From Prolixibacter sp. NT017 (GTDB lineage: Bacteria; Bacteroidota; Bacteroidia; Bacteroidales; Prolixibacteraceae), in contig NZ_BLAV01000001.1 of assembly GCF_009617875.1 (NCBI RefSeq), forward strand, positions 3,782,001 through 3,846,000: a stretch of DNA of 64,000 nucleotides, in the 5' to 3' direction. Positions 9,675 through 17,948 of this stretch are shown piece after piece; position 1 is the stretch's first letter; each line of letters opens with the position of its first letter. A model generated the notes under the pieces. It did not search any database, was not told the origin of the DNA, and was given only the letters and a program-made list of their open reading frames with translations. Both the position numbers and the translations under genes were made by a program.

Positions 9675-10562
9675 ATGCTGAAACCCGGAATTATTTTACC
9701 CCCCCAATCAACGAAACACCTTATCGGGAAATTACCTGATAAGAAGAAATTACACTGGTATGTTTTTGATAATCATCAAAAGTGGGATGCCAGTGAACAT
9801 GCCCATTTCAGCCTATATGAGAGCGACGTAATCCCGCTGATCTCCGATGTTCTGTTCGTTCTCGATCCGGAATTCTGCCATTTTGAATACCTGACCTTCG
9901 CCATTCGGAACTCATGTCACCTCTTTATCGAAACAATCGACCAGCTGACGATAACACAACAGCAGCAGTTAATCGAACTGGCCCACGAAGCCGGCACCCA
10001 AATTGTCGTGCGAGCCGACCAGTTGTACTTACCACTGACGAAGCAGTTGTTCCAGCTCAACCAGTTTCCCCGAATGGTAAAAAGCGAATACGCCTCGACC
10101 CGGTCGAACGAAGATCTTTCTACTCACATCCGCTGCTTCATCCGGATTATTTTGAAATTAAATCCAACCGAAATAACCGAAATGGCGGTAGCCGGAGGTA
10201 ACTTTTTATCGATATCGACAGACTTTGTCGATATCCATCTGGATTTCGCCGATGGAATGGTGGCGTCAATGAATTTTAGCAACCTCGCCTCTGCCGAATC
10301 ATCCCGGCTGCTTGTTTTCCGTAACGGCGGCCTGATGGATGCTAATTTTTCGGCCAATCACCTGGAACTAATTCCCGAAAACCGAACCTTTTCTTTTTCC
10401 GGGTCAGATGCCAACGAACTTCTGATTCAGCAAATCGATAACTTCCTGGTAAGCATTGACAACATGGACTTTTCGACTCACTCACTGGAGGAAGAGAAAG
10501 AAGTTGTTTTTCTGCTCGACCGGATAAAAGAGCAACTCAGGCTCAAATCCGTTTCCATCTAG
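9675..10562 (+). CDS. Divergent Gfo/Idh/MocA-like protein lacking the nucleotide-binding motif
   Basis: A 295-residue protein whose layout resembles the Gfo/Idh/MocA oxidoreductase family. CHLFIETIDQLTITQQQQLIELAHEAG (about residues 84-110) corresponds to the usual EKPLALTxxEAxxLxxLAxxxG block. The C-terminal part with FVDIHLDFADGMVASMNFS resembles the family's beta-sheet domain. The N-terminal Rossmann GxGxxG motif and the EKP lysine are absent, so dinucleotide binding and catalysis look unlikely. I chose the ATG at 9675; the frame stays open back to 9555, which would overlap pcm. A -7-like TACATTTG at 9662 complicates the start choice. The neighbouring sugar transferase hints at a role in surface polysaccharide metabolism, which is inference. 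Confidence 0.55.
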   Translation: MLKPGIILPPQSTKHLIGKLPDKKKLHWYVFDNHQKWDASEHAHFSLYESDVIPLISDVLFVLDPEFCHFEYLTFAIRNSCHLFIETIDQLTITQQQQLIELAHEAGTQIVVRADQLYLPLTKQLFQLNQFPRMVKSEYASTRSNEDLSTHIRCFIRIILKLNPTEITEMAVAGGNFLSISTDFVDIHLDFADGMVASMNFSNLASAESSRLLVFRNGGLMDANFSANHLELIPENRTFSFSGSDANELLIQQIDNFLVSIDNMDFSTHSLEEEKEVVFLLDRIKEQLRLKSVSI

Positions 10563-10666
10563 TCAAATTTTGTATTCATTTGCATAAGTTTTTTTAAATC
10601 CAGGCGTTTTGTAATTTGAAAGCCCGAAATTCACAAAACCAATAGAAACCTAACCTCATCACTCAA

Positions 10667-12082
10667 ATGAAAAGGAGAAAGTTCCTTGCCAGTTATATTG
10701 TCTCTGACTATTTAGCCGCTCTGTGCGCCTGGATATTATTTTACTTGTACCGGAAACATTATGCCGAGGCTTTAATCTTCGGGCAAAACCATACCATCGA
10801 TTTTACCCGCCAGTTTTATCTAGGAATTATTTTAATTCCACTCTTCTGGCTCGGCCTGTATACCATTTCGGGATTTTACAACGATGTACTGCGAAAGTCG
10901 CGCCTGCTGGAGTTGGGACAAACTATCTTTTCGGCAATACTGGGCTCACTTTTCATCTTTTTTATGTTTCTGCTCGACGACTATATCCCCGACTATACTT
11001 TCTACTACAAGCATATTCTGGCACTACTGGGAATTCAATTTGTACTTACATATGTTCCCCGTTTGAGCATTTCCACCATCATGGTACACCAGTTCAAAAC
11101 CGGACGTATCGGCTTCCCAACCTTGATTATAGGGACCAACGAAGTTGCTCACCGTATTACCCGTGAGTTGGAATCGCAACCTGTCCCTACCGGGAATCAA
11201 GTGGTGGGATACGTTGCAACAGATGAGGAAGACGACGAAACTGAAGTGCCACAAGAACAAGTTTTGGGACACTTAGATGATATCCCGAAAATCATCAGTC
11301 AACACAAAATCGAAGAGGTCATTATTGCCACCGAATCGTCGGACCATAAAAAACTGAACGACATCATTAACCGGTTGGCGGGTCGGAACATCATCATTCG
11401 CGGTATCCCCGATATTTATGACATTCTTTCGGGAGCAGTAAAGATGACGACGGTTTATTCCAGTCCCTTGATTCAGATTTCAAATGGAATTATGCCGGCC
11501 TGGCAGATGAACATCAAGCGTTTGCTCGACATTTTTATTTCGATTATTGGACTGATTGTTTTATCTCCATTATCCCTTGGCTGTATCATTGGTGTGAGGT
11601 TCTCATCGCCGGGCCCTATTCTTTACCGGCAGGAACGCATCGGACGCTATGGGAAACCGTTTATCATGTACAAATTCCGAAGCATGTACAATGATGCAGA
11701 GAAAAACGGACCCGACTTATCCAGCCACAACGATGAACGAATAACTCCGTTTGGCCGGTTCCTCCGAAAATCGCATGCCGATGAAATACCTCAATTTGTC
11801 AATGTGTTGAAAGGTGAGATGTCTGTGGTTGGTCCCCGTCCTGAGCGCGCTTTTTATATCAGGAAGATTGAGGAATCGGCCCCCCATTATCGCCATTTGT
11901 TACGCATTCGTCCGGGAATTACCAGCTGGGGACAGGTGAAATACGGGTACGCAGAAAATGTGACACAGATGATTGAACGCCTGCAATACGACCTCATTTA
12001 TTTGCGAAACATGAGTTTGTATGTAGATTTCAAAATCATCATCTACACAGCCATTAATATTCTGCAAGGAAGAGGGAAATAA
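10667..12082 (+). CDS. Exopolysaccharide polyprenyl glycosylphosphotransferase (WcaJ/WbaP type)
   Basis: Membrane initiating transferase that loads the first sugar-1-phosphate onto undecaprenyl phosphate for surface polysaccharide synthesis. The 471-residue protein has four to five N-terminal membrane segments, a central CoA-binding-like Rossmann domain (about 145-260), one more hydrophobic segment after the KRLLDIF motif (about 284-310), and a C-terminal catalytic domain. The last contains YRQERIGRYGKPF, MYKFRSM, LRKSHADEIPQFVNVLKGEMSVVGPRPE and IRPGITSWGQ, all family signatures. It follows the Gfo/Idh-like gene by 104 bp. Its stop codon lies only 6 bp from the convergent thpR stop. Confidence 0.92.
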   Translation: MKRRKFLASYIVSDYLAALCAWILFYLYRKHYAEALIFGQNHTIDFTRQFYLGIILIPLFWLGLYTISGFYNDVLRKSRLLELGQTIFSAILGSLFIFFMFLLDDYIPDYTFYYKHILALLGIQFVLTYVPRLSISTIMVHQFKTGRIGFPTLIIGTNEVAHRITRELESQPVPTGNQVVGYVATDEEDDETEVPQEQVLGHLDDIPKIISQHKIEEVIIATESSDHKKLNDIINRLAGRNIIIRGIPDIYDILSGAVKMTTVYSSPLIQISNGIMPAWQMNIKRLLDIFISIIGLIVLSPLSLGCIIGVRFSSPGPILYRQERIGRYGKPFIMYKFRSMYNDAEKNGPDLSSHNDERITPFGRFLRKSHADEIPQFVNVLKGEMSVVGPRPERAFYIRKIEESAPHYRHLLRIRPGITSWGQVKYGYAENVTQMIERLQYDLIYLRNMSLYVDFKIIIYTAINILQGRGK

Positions 12083-12088
12083 AAGACT

Positions 12089-12652
12089 TCAGCCTTTCAG
12101 ACTGAATTTCTGGATCGGGCGGTAAACGGGGCCGGCAGGTTTCAGTATACTTTCGTAGAAAACCACTTCATTTACGACTATTCGGTGAAAAACTACCTCT
12201 CGATAATCATCGAGTATTTTCTTCAAATTTTCCGCCTCTTTGAGCCATTTAACACGACCTAGTGTGAGGTGTGGACGAAAAGCCCGCTCTTCCCCCTCAA
12301 AACCGGCTCCCTGTACCAGCAGTCCTGTTTCTACAGCGAGTTCCGACAGGGCTTCATTTCCCTCCAGGCCTATCCACAAAACCTTGGGATTTTCTGTTGA
12401 ACCAAACTTTCCGAATCCTTTCAGCACCACGTCGAAAGGTGTCCTTTGATTAAATATGCCGGGGGCTTCTTTCAGAATTTTCCCAATTTGTTCTTTTGTA
12501 GTATTTCCCAGGAAGCGCAACGTTAAATGCATTGTCTCCGGATTTACCCAGTTTATTCTGCTTTTACTCAATTTCCCATGCAGCTCGCGTATGAACGTCA
12601 GCAACTTCTCTTCAGGACGGATATGTATGGCGATGAATGTACGTTTGCTCAT
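12089..12652 (-). CDS. thpR: RNA 2',3'-cyclic phosphodiesterase (2H family, ThpR/LigT)
   Basis: 2H-phosphoesterase that opens 2',3'-cyclic phosphates at RNA ends. The 187-residue protein has both HxTx motifs: HLTL with His42 (in MHLTLRFLG) and HLTL with His128 (in RPHLTLGRV). Length fits the family. Its ATG overlaps the stop codon of the upstream DUF4294 gene by 4 bp, so the two are probably translationally coupled. Confidence 0.92.
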   Translation of the reverse strand: MSKRTFIAIHIRPEEKLLTFIRELHGKLSKSRINWVNPETMHLTLRFLGNTTKEQIGKILKEAPGIFNQRTPFDVVLKGFGKFGSTENPKVLWIGLEGNEALSELAVETGLLVQGAGFEGEERAFRPHLTLGRVKWLKEAENLKKILDDYREVVFHRIVVNEVVFYESILKPAGPVYRPIQKFSLKG

Positions 12653-13236
12653 ATCGTTCCCTGGTTGATTTGTTGCACGATATTTTCAATCATCCAATCT
12701 TCCCCGTAAGGGTTATAACGAACCTTCAGATCGTTACCAAATATCCGGGCCACCGTCTGCCAGAAAAATGCGGTAAAACCGCCTCGGAACTCCTTGATAA
12801 TTTGATACGACGAATGCCCTGTTTCACGGTCAATCAGCTTCATGAGAACTCTCCCTTCCGAAATTTTCATATGTTTTATCTCATCGCCGTATTCATTCAT
12901 CAAATCTTCCTGCACCTGCTTGATATATTTTTTCCGCTGCCGGTCAGTCTTTAATGTGACATACACCTTGTTGTACTCCTCAAGCTTCTTAGCAGCCAAT
13001 TTAGCCATCGGGTAAACCTTCTTCACAATTAGCACCATCCGGTTATAGCGCCGTTGCTGCCTACGGTAATACCTCCTGCTATGTGGCTTAATCTGAATCG
13101 GATCGAGTACCACATGAGGAATGGAATCGACTCTTCCGGCAAGTGAATCCGGCAACTCAGGAGGTACTAAAACCACCTGACTGTGTCCGGCTACCCCAAT
13201 GAACAGAAAAACGAAAATGTACAACCACTTTTTCAA
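12649..13236 (-). CDS. DUF4294 family exported protein
   Basis: A Bacteroidota protein family of unknown function; 195 residues from the start chosen here. No suitable ATG exists; a TTG at 13236 preceded by AGGAGG at 5-nt spacing gives an N-terminus KKWLYIFVFLFIGVAGHSQ that reads as a good signal peptide with a cut after HSQ. The open frame continues to 13323 but adds an unlikely stretch. The mature part contains PHVVLDPIQI, a very basic RRYYRRQQRRYNR run, and an alpha-helical region. The gene overlaps thpR by 4 bp. Confidence 0.75.
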   Translation of the reverse strand: MKKWLYIFVFLFIGVAGHSQVVLVPPELPDSLAGRVDSIPHVVLDPIQIKPHSRRYYRRQQRRYNRMVLIVKKVYPMAKLAAKKLEEYNKVYVTLKTDRQRKKYIKQVQEDLMNEYGDEIKHMKISEGRVLMKLIDRETGHSSYQIIKEFRGGFTAFFWQTVARIFGNDLKVRYNPYGEDWMIENIVQQINQGTI

Positions 13237-13345
13237 CTCATCCTCCTTCTTTACCGTATAAAAATAACAATCAACAAAAGAAAATGACACAATAAAAGAC
13301 ATTGCTAAACATATTTCCCACAAAATTCAGTCCACTCATATTAAT

Positions 13346-13353
13346 TATATTTG
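13346..13353 (+). promoter_or_regulatory. Bacteroidota -7 box upstream of arginine deiminase gene
   Basis: TATATTTG matches TAnnTTTG and lies 45 bp upstream of the start codon. The -33 element is not clear. Confidence 0.5.
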
Positions 13354-13397
13354 TCTCACATTAATACAAATGACAAGACAATATTTATATAAAGTCA

Positions 13398-14669
13398 ATG
13401 AAAAAATTTAACGTAAATGTCAGCTCGGAAATCGGGCAATTAGAGGGAGTTATTTTACACACTCCCGGGCAGGAGGTAGAAAACATGACTCCACAAAATG
13501 CCGAGCGTGCCCTTTACAGTGACATACTAAATTTATCGGTTGCAAGACAGGAATATGCTCAGTTAAAGGGCGTTTTGGAAAAGGTTGCGACCACCTTTGA
13601 AGTAAGAGATTTGCTGACTCAAACCCTTCAAAATTCGCATGCAAAAGAGCGAATTATCAATCGCATCTGCGAACGTGAAGATGCTTTTTGCGAAATATCA
13701 GCTTTGTATGACCTCCCGGAAGAAGAGTTGGCCCGGCAGTTGATTGAAGGTTCTATTTTAAAACGCGATAACCTGACTAAATTTCTGAGCAAAGAGCGCT
13801 TCGCCCTTCGCCCGCTACACAACTTTTTATTCACGCGCGATGCTTCAATGACTGTCTATGACGAGGTTTTGATTGGGAAAATGGCGAGCCCCGTGCGCGA
13901 CCGCGAAGCCTTAATTATGGAGGCAATCTTCAAAGATCATCCGCTCTTCGGAGTGAAGACCATCAACCCAATCGTTCCCATTAAAAACATTCCATCGAGT
14001 CCGTTGGCCAGCATCGAAGGCGGTGACGTGGAAATTGCCAGAGACGATGTAATACTGATCGGAACGGGTGTTCGTACGACTTCGCAAGGAATTGATTATT
14101 TGATTGAATCCATCAAAGAGAAGAAAACATCCGCCAAGCATATCATTGTCCAGGAATTGCCACATACGCCTGAATCATTCATACACCTCGATATGACTTT
14201 TACATTCCTGAACAAGGATGAAGTAATGGTTTATGAGCCCCTGATTCTTGGAAACAATAAATACCAGACCATTCACATTACCATCGATAACGGCGAGGTA
14301 ACCAGCATCAAACTGCACGAAGACCTACTACAGGCGTTGAAAGAAGTGGGCATGGATATGAAACCGATTCAGTGCGGGGGAACCAAGGATGACTGGACGA
14401 TGGAACGGGAACAATGGCACAGCGGAGCAAACTTCTTCTCCATTGCACCCGGGAAAGTAATTGGTTACGAACGAAATAACTACACCATTGAGGAGATGAG
14501 CAAGAACGGTTACGACATCATTAAAGCTCAGGATATCATCGAAAACAAAGCAGATATTCATGCATCGCAGAAAGCGGTCATTACCATTGCGGGTTCGGAA
14601 CTGAGCCGGGGCGGAGGCGGTGCCCGATGTATGACGATGCCTGTGGGACGGAAAAAAGTAGATTGGTAG
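13398..14669 (+). CDS. arcA: Arginine deiminase
   Basis: Guanidino-modifying enzyme that hydrolyses arginine to citrulline and ammonia. The 423-residue protein starts with the family block SEIGQLEGVILHTPG. The catalytic set is complete: Asp148 in FTRDAS, His263 and Asp265 in HLDMTF, and the nucleophile Cys411 in GGGGARCMTMP. The usual arc operon partners (ornithine carbamoyltransferase, carbamate kinase, antiporter) are absent here, so a role in arginine catabolism for energy cannot be read from context; nitrogen supply or acid tolerance are alternatives. The next gene starts at the base right after its stop. Confidence 0.95.
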   Translation: MKKFNVNVSSEIGQLEGVILHTPGQEVENMTPQNAERALYSDILNLSVARQEYAQLKGVLEKVATTFEVRDLLTQTLQNSHAKERIINRICEREDAFCEISALYDLPEEELARQLIEGSILKRDNLTKFLSKERFALRPLHNFLFTRDASMTVYDEVLIGKMASPVRDREALIMEAIFKDHPLFGVKTINPIVPIKNIPSSPLASIEGGDVEIARDDVILIGTGVRTTSQGIDYLIESIKEKKTSAKHIIVQELPHTPESFIHLDMTFTFLNKDEVMVYEPLILGNNKYQTIHITIDNGEVTSIKLHEDLLQALKEVGMDMKPIQCGGTKDDWTMEREQWHSGANFFSIAPGKVIGYERNNYTIEEMSKNGYDIIKAQDIIENKADIHASQKAVITIAGSELSRGGGGARCMTMPVGRKKVDW

Positions 14670-15203
14670 ATGACGAGAAAGCTGAAAACAAATGAACTGG
14701 GGAGATTATCTGTCGATGAGTTTAAAGAGGCGGATAAGCTCCCGGTAACTGTTGTTTTAGACAATATCAGGAGCGGAAACAATGTGGGCTCGGTATTTCG
14801 CACCTCGGATGCTCTTCGTATTGAAAGAATCATTCTTTGCGGAATTACAGCCACGCCGCCAAACAAAGAGATTCATAAAACAGCTATAGGTGCTGAAAAA
14901 TCAATCGATTGGGAATACTTTAAGCACACCGAAGAGGCTGTTCAAAAACTAAAAGATGAAGGCTATAGAATTGCCGGAGTGGAACAAGTGGAGAACAGCA
15001 CTTTATTGCCTGATTTTAAAGCGAATGCTGACACTCCATTAGCTCTTGTTTTCGGCAATGAGGTAAAAGGTGTACAACAACAAATCATCGACATGTGCGA
15101 TGAAAACATAGAAATCCCACAATACGGGACCAAGCACTCACTCAATATCTCGGTGAGCGCAGGTATCGTATTATGGGATATCTGCAATAAAATGCGTCGG
15201 TAA
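14670..15203 (+). CDS. TrmH/SpoU-family RNA methyltransferase
   Basis: SPOUT-fold 2'-O-ribose methyltransferase of 177 residues. Motif 1 is NIRSGNNVGSVFRT (residues 32-45), motif 2 is ALVFGNEVKGV, and motif 3 is IPQYGTKHSLNISVSAGI near the C-terminus; together they form the knotted SAM site. The short length without an N-terminal RNA-binding extension resembles tRNA methyltransferases of the TrmH type, but the target nucleotide cannot be told. Its ATG is directly adjacent to the arcA stop (TAG|ATG), indicating an operon. A terminator follows. Confidence 0.9.
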   Translation: MTRKLKTNELGRLSVDEFKEADKLPVTVVLDNIRSGNNVGSVFRTSDALRIERIILCGITATPPNKEIHKTAIGAEKSIDWEYFKHTEEAVQKLKDEGYRIAGVEQVENSTLLPDFKANADTPLALVFGNEVKGVQQQIIDMCDENIEIPQYGTKHSLNISVSAGIVLWDICNKMRR

Positions 15204-15240
15204 ATAAAATAATATACCGAACATATACAACAATCTCAGG

Positions 15241-15280
15241 GTGGATTCATTGTGCACTAAGCACGATAATCCACTTTTTT
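15241..15280 (+). terminator. Rho-independent terminator after trmH-like gene
   Basis: A long hairpin with outer stem GTGGATT / AATCCAC and inner stem GTGC / GCAC, followed by six T on the plus strand. Confidence 0.85.
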
Positions 15281-15337
15281 CTTTGAAAGAAATAAAGGTT
15301 TTACCAGAGTAGAATTGTAAAAATGCAGATACAGAAA

Positions 15338-15381
15338 TTCTATTCCGAAGTAGTTTTCACACTACTCCGGAATAGTTTCTG
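15338..15381 (-). terminator. Putative terminator of the TPR lipoprotein gene
   Basis: Stem CTATTCCG...CGGAATAG extended by AAGTAG/CTACTC with one mismatch, about 25 bp after the minus-strand stop codon. The T tract is weak. Confidence 0.6.
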
Positions 15382-15400
15382 AAATATTTTCAGTTGAGTC

Positions 15401-17152
15401 TTACTCTACGATTGACTTGAACTGCTCGTCGTTGAAGTACTTCGAGAATTCGAGATCAACCTTCGCGATATCTTTGTACTTGGCATCTTTGCTAACGGCA
15501 GCTTTCAGGCTATCGTATAACAAAGTTGTCTTGGCAGTGCGTGCACCGATGATAGCTTTCAGATAATCAGCCAGTGCGGTCTCACTCTTCAGGTTGTTCA
15601 ATGTGCGGAGTGCTCCGTTGTTATCGCCGGTAAGCATCTGAGCAAGAGCTTTGTTGACACAAGTTCCATCACCGAAGTACTTAACCGCAGCATCATAGTC
15701 ACCTTTCAGAATACTTACTGTACCCAGGTTGTAGTTCACTTCCTGACCGGCACCGCTAGCTGCGCTGAAGAGTTCCTGAGCTTTGTCCAGATCTCCGTTC
15801 ACCAGTGCTACTCCACCTAGGTTGTTCTGAATGATTGGGTTCTTCGGATCCAGCTGGTCTGCCTTTTCGAAGTTCGACTGAGCGTCGCTGGTGTTACCCT
15901 GATTCATTTCAACAACACCGAGGTCGTTGAATCCACGCCAATCTTCCGGGAACTGACGAGTGAAGCTGGTGTAAATTGCTTTCTGCTTGTTTAGGTCTTC
16001 AGTAAGAGAAGCAGCATAAAGCAATTCTGCCTGGTTGAGTTTAGAAGGATCGGTGTCTGCCAGATTGGCTATTTCTTCATCGGTCTTGCCAATCAAATCA
16101 ACACTGGCAATAATTTTTGAACGACGCAGTTTCGGAAGAATTGTTTTTGCAATTTCCTGGAACGGACCAGTCAGGTTGCGAATCTCACGCTCGCGAACTT
16201 CCGGGTCCTGGTACATTGAAAGTACACGCAAAATCATTTCTTTATCCTGGATATTGGATTTCTGCATCAATTCTTTGAAACCTTCCCAGTCTTCCGGAGT
16301 GTATTTTCCGGTAACTTCAGTTTCAACTTTATCTTTTTTCAGTTTTCTGTCAACAACTTTGGTAGCTGAACCTTCACGTTTTTCAGCCAACTTGGTGTTG
16401 AACTTCTCAGGTCCGTCCGGAGAAGCATAAGCTGAAACCTCAACGCCTTTCAGATCTTTGCGATCTGCTTCAAATGCGTCTTTAATATACTGGTTCAACT
16501 TATCCATATCTTCCTTCTTCAACTGAGAACCGCGAACATATGAACTGTTGATGAGATACATCAAATCTGCTTTGTACTGATCGGGTACGACACGCTGAAA
16601 TTTATCGATTGTCGGGTCATAAACACCAGTAGTATTCTTTTCTTTCTGAATACCTACGATTGAAGCGGGCTGGTCTTTAACCAAAGTAGATGTTGCAATT
16701 ACACCGTCAGCAATCTTAACCGGATCGAAATCCAAAGTCTGGTCTCCTTGTGAAGCGGTGATGCGAACAACCAAATCAGATTTACGCATTCCATCTACAT
16801 AAGGTACGCTACCTTTATATGAGAAAGTTCCACCGTTGTTGTAGCTAATCACTTTGTTGTTAGCTTCAACCTTTTCTCCCTGCAATTTGTAAGGAGCATA
16901 CGCTTTTTCTCCGCCCTGATAAGTCAGAACTGGAGTAGCTGTAATGGTAGCTTTCTTATTAAAGTACTTTTCAGGAATACGACCCTGAATCTCAACATCA
17001 ACGTTACCACCTTTTGCTACAAGCACTTCAGGAGTAACCGTGTAGTTGATCTTATCGGCATTCTTCTTCATTTTCTGCAGACTGGCACAGCTTGACAGCA
17101 TCATCGCGCCAACGAAGAACACAGCAACAGCCTTAAAATTGATTTTCTTCAT
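15401..17152 (-). CDS. TPR-containing lipoprotein with OmpA-like region
   Basis: A 583-residue envelope protein. The N-terminus is a lipoprotein signal with lipobox LSSC (Cys22). Residues about 35-150 look like a beta-rich domain. A region around 225-270 containing VEVSAYASPDGPEKFNTKLAEKR resembles the OmpA-like fold found in Bacteroidota fimbria and envelope proteins, although the long insertion after it is unusual. Residues about 395-545 hold TPR units (for example WRGFNDLGVVEMNQGNTSDA and NPIIQNNLGGVALVNGD). The likely role is a periplasmic scaffold; the exact function is unknown. It has its own promoter and terminator and so appears monocistronic. Confidence 0.75.
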   Translation of the reverse strand: MKKINFKAVAVFFVGAMMLSSCASLQKMKKNADKINYTVTPEVLVAKGGNVDVEIQGRIPEKYFNKKATITATPVLTYQGGEKAYAPYKLQGEKVEANNKVISYNNGGTFSYKGSVPYVDGMRKSDLVVRITASQGDQTLDFDPVKIADGVIATSTLVKDQPASIVGIQKEKNTTGVYDPTIDKFQRVVPDQYKADLMYLINSSYVRGSQLKKEDMDKLNQYIKDAFEADRKDLKGVEVSAYASPDGPEKFNTKLAEKREGSATKVVDRKLKKDKVETEVTGKYTPEDWEGFKELMQKSNIQDKEMILRVLSMYQDPEVREREIRNLTGPFQEIAKTILPKLRRSKIIASVDLIGKTDEEIANLADTDPSKLNQAELLYAASLTEDLNKQKAIYTSFTRQFPEDWRGFNDLGVVEMNQGNTSDAQSNFEKADQLDPKNPIIQNNLGGVALVNGDLDKAQELFSAASGAGQEVNYNLGTVSILKGDYDAAVKYFGDGTCVNKALAQMLTGDNNGALRTLNNLKSETALADYLKAIIGARTAKTTLLYDSLKAAVSKDAKYKDIAKVDLEFSKYFNDEQFKSIVE

Positions 17153-17198
17153 GATGAACCTTTATTAATTTTCAAAACCAATTGTTCGACACTTTTCA

Positions 17199-17206
17199 CA
17201 AAAGTA
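17199..17206 (-). promoter_or_regulatory. Bacteroidota -7 box of the TPR lipoprotein gene
   Basis: On the minus strand TACTTTTG matches TAnnTTTG about 47 bp upstream of the ATG at 17152. Confidence 0.5.
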
Positions 17207-17261
17207 AAATCTTTTGTTAATTAAGAAAAGCTTTAGAACGTTTTTTTATTATTGAATCTAA

Positions 17262-17897
17262 TTATAATATCACTCTGTTTACCCCCAAATTATAGGACTT
17301 ATGAAAAATAACATCAATTAGTTTTTCATAATCAGCCTGGCTCTCCACGAAATCAATATTCCGGGTATCAATAATAACAATCGGGAAGTCATTTTGCTGA
17401 CGGAAAAAGCGAAAATATCCTTCACTAATTTTTTTGAGATATTTTTCGTCGATTTCCTGCTCGTAATCCCGTCCTCTCTTCCTGATATTTTCAATCAGAC
17501 GATTCTCAGGAAGATGAAGATACACATACAAGTCAGGCTTGGGGTGTTTATCATATATGATTTCAAAGAACTTACGATACAACTGATACTCATCTTCGGC
17601 GAGTGTATTCTGAGCGAAAATCAGCGATTTCATAAAAAAGTAATCGGCCACCGTCAACTGGTGAAAAAGATCGCGATCAGAAAGCTCCCGCTTCAACTGA
17701 TTATATCGTTCGGCCAGGAAGGATAACTCAAGAGGGAAAGAATACCGCTCCTGATCCTGATAGAATTTCGGCAGAAACGGATTATCTGCAAACTTCTCGA
17801 GAATCAGTTTAGCCTGGAAATCCTGACTTATCCGATTTGATAATGAGGTCTTTCCCGACCCTATATTACCTTCTATGACCAAAAAACTTATATTCAT
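17262..17897 (-). CDS. Deoxynucleoside kinase
   Basis: Salvage kinase of the dCK/dGK/TK2 family, phosphorylating deoxynucleosides with ATP. The 211-residue protein has the P-loop EGNIGSGKTS at residues 9-18, the DRDLFHQLTVADYFFMKS region that lines the nucleoside pocket, and a lid-like KRGRDYEQEI segment. Which base it prefers cannot be read with certainty. The gene sits between the TPR lipoprotein and prolyl oligopeptidase genes on the same strand; the 51-bp gap to the latter makes cotranscription possible. Confidence 0.88.
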   Translation of the reverse strand: MNISFLVIEGNIGSGKTSLSNRISQDFQAKLILEKFADNPFLPKFYQDQERYSFPLELSFLAERYNQLKRELSDRDLFHQLTVADYFFMKSLIFAQNTLAEDEYQLYRKFFEIIYDKHPKPDLYVYLHLPENRLIENIRKRGRDYEQEIDEKYLKKISEGYFRFFRQQNDFPIVIIDTRNIDFVESQADYEKLIDVIFHKSYNLGVNRVIL

Positions 17898-17948
17898 ACA
17901 AAACCGGGGTAAAAATTCCGGGAAAGATATCCAATAATTTGCGAAGGG

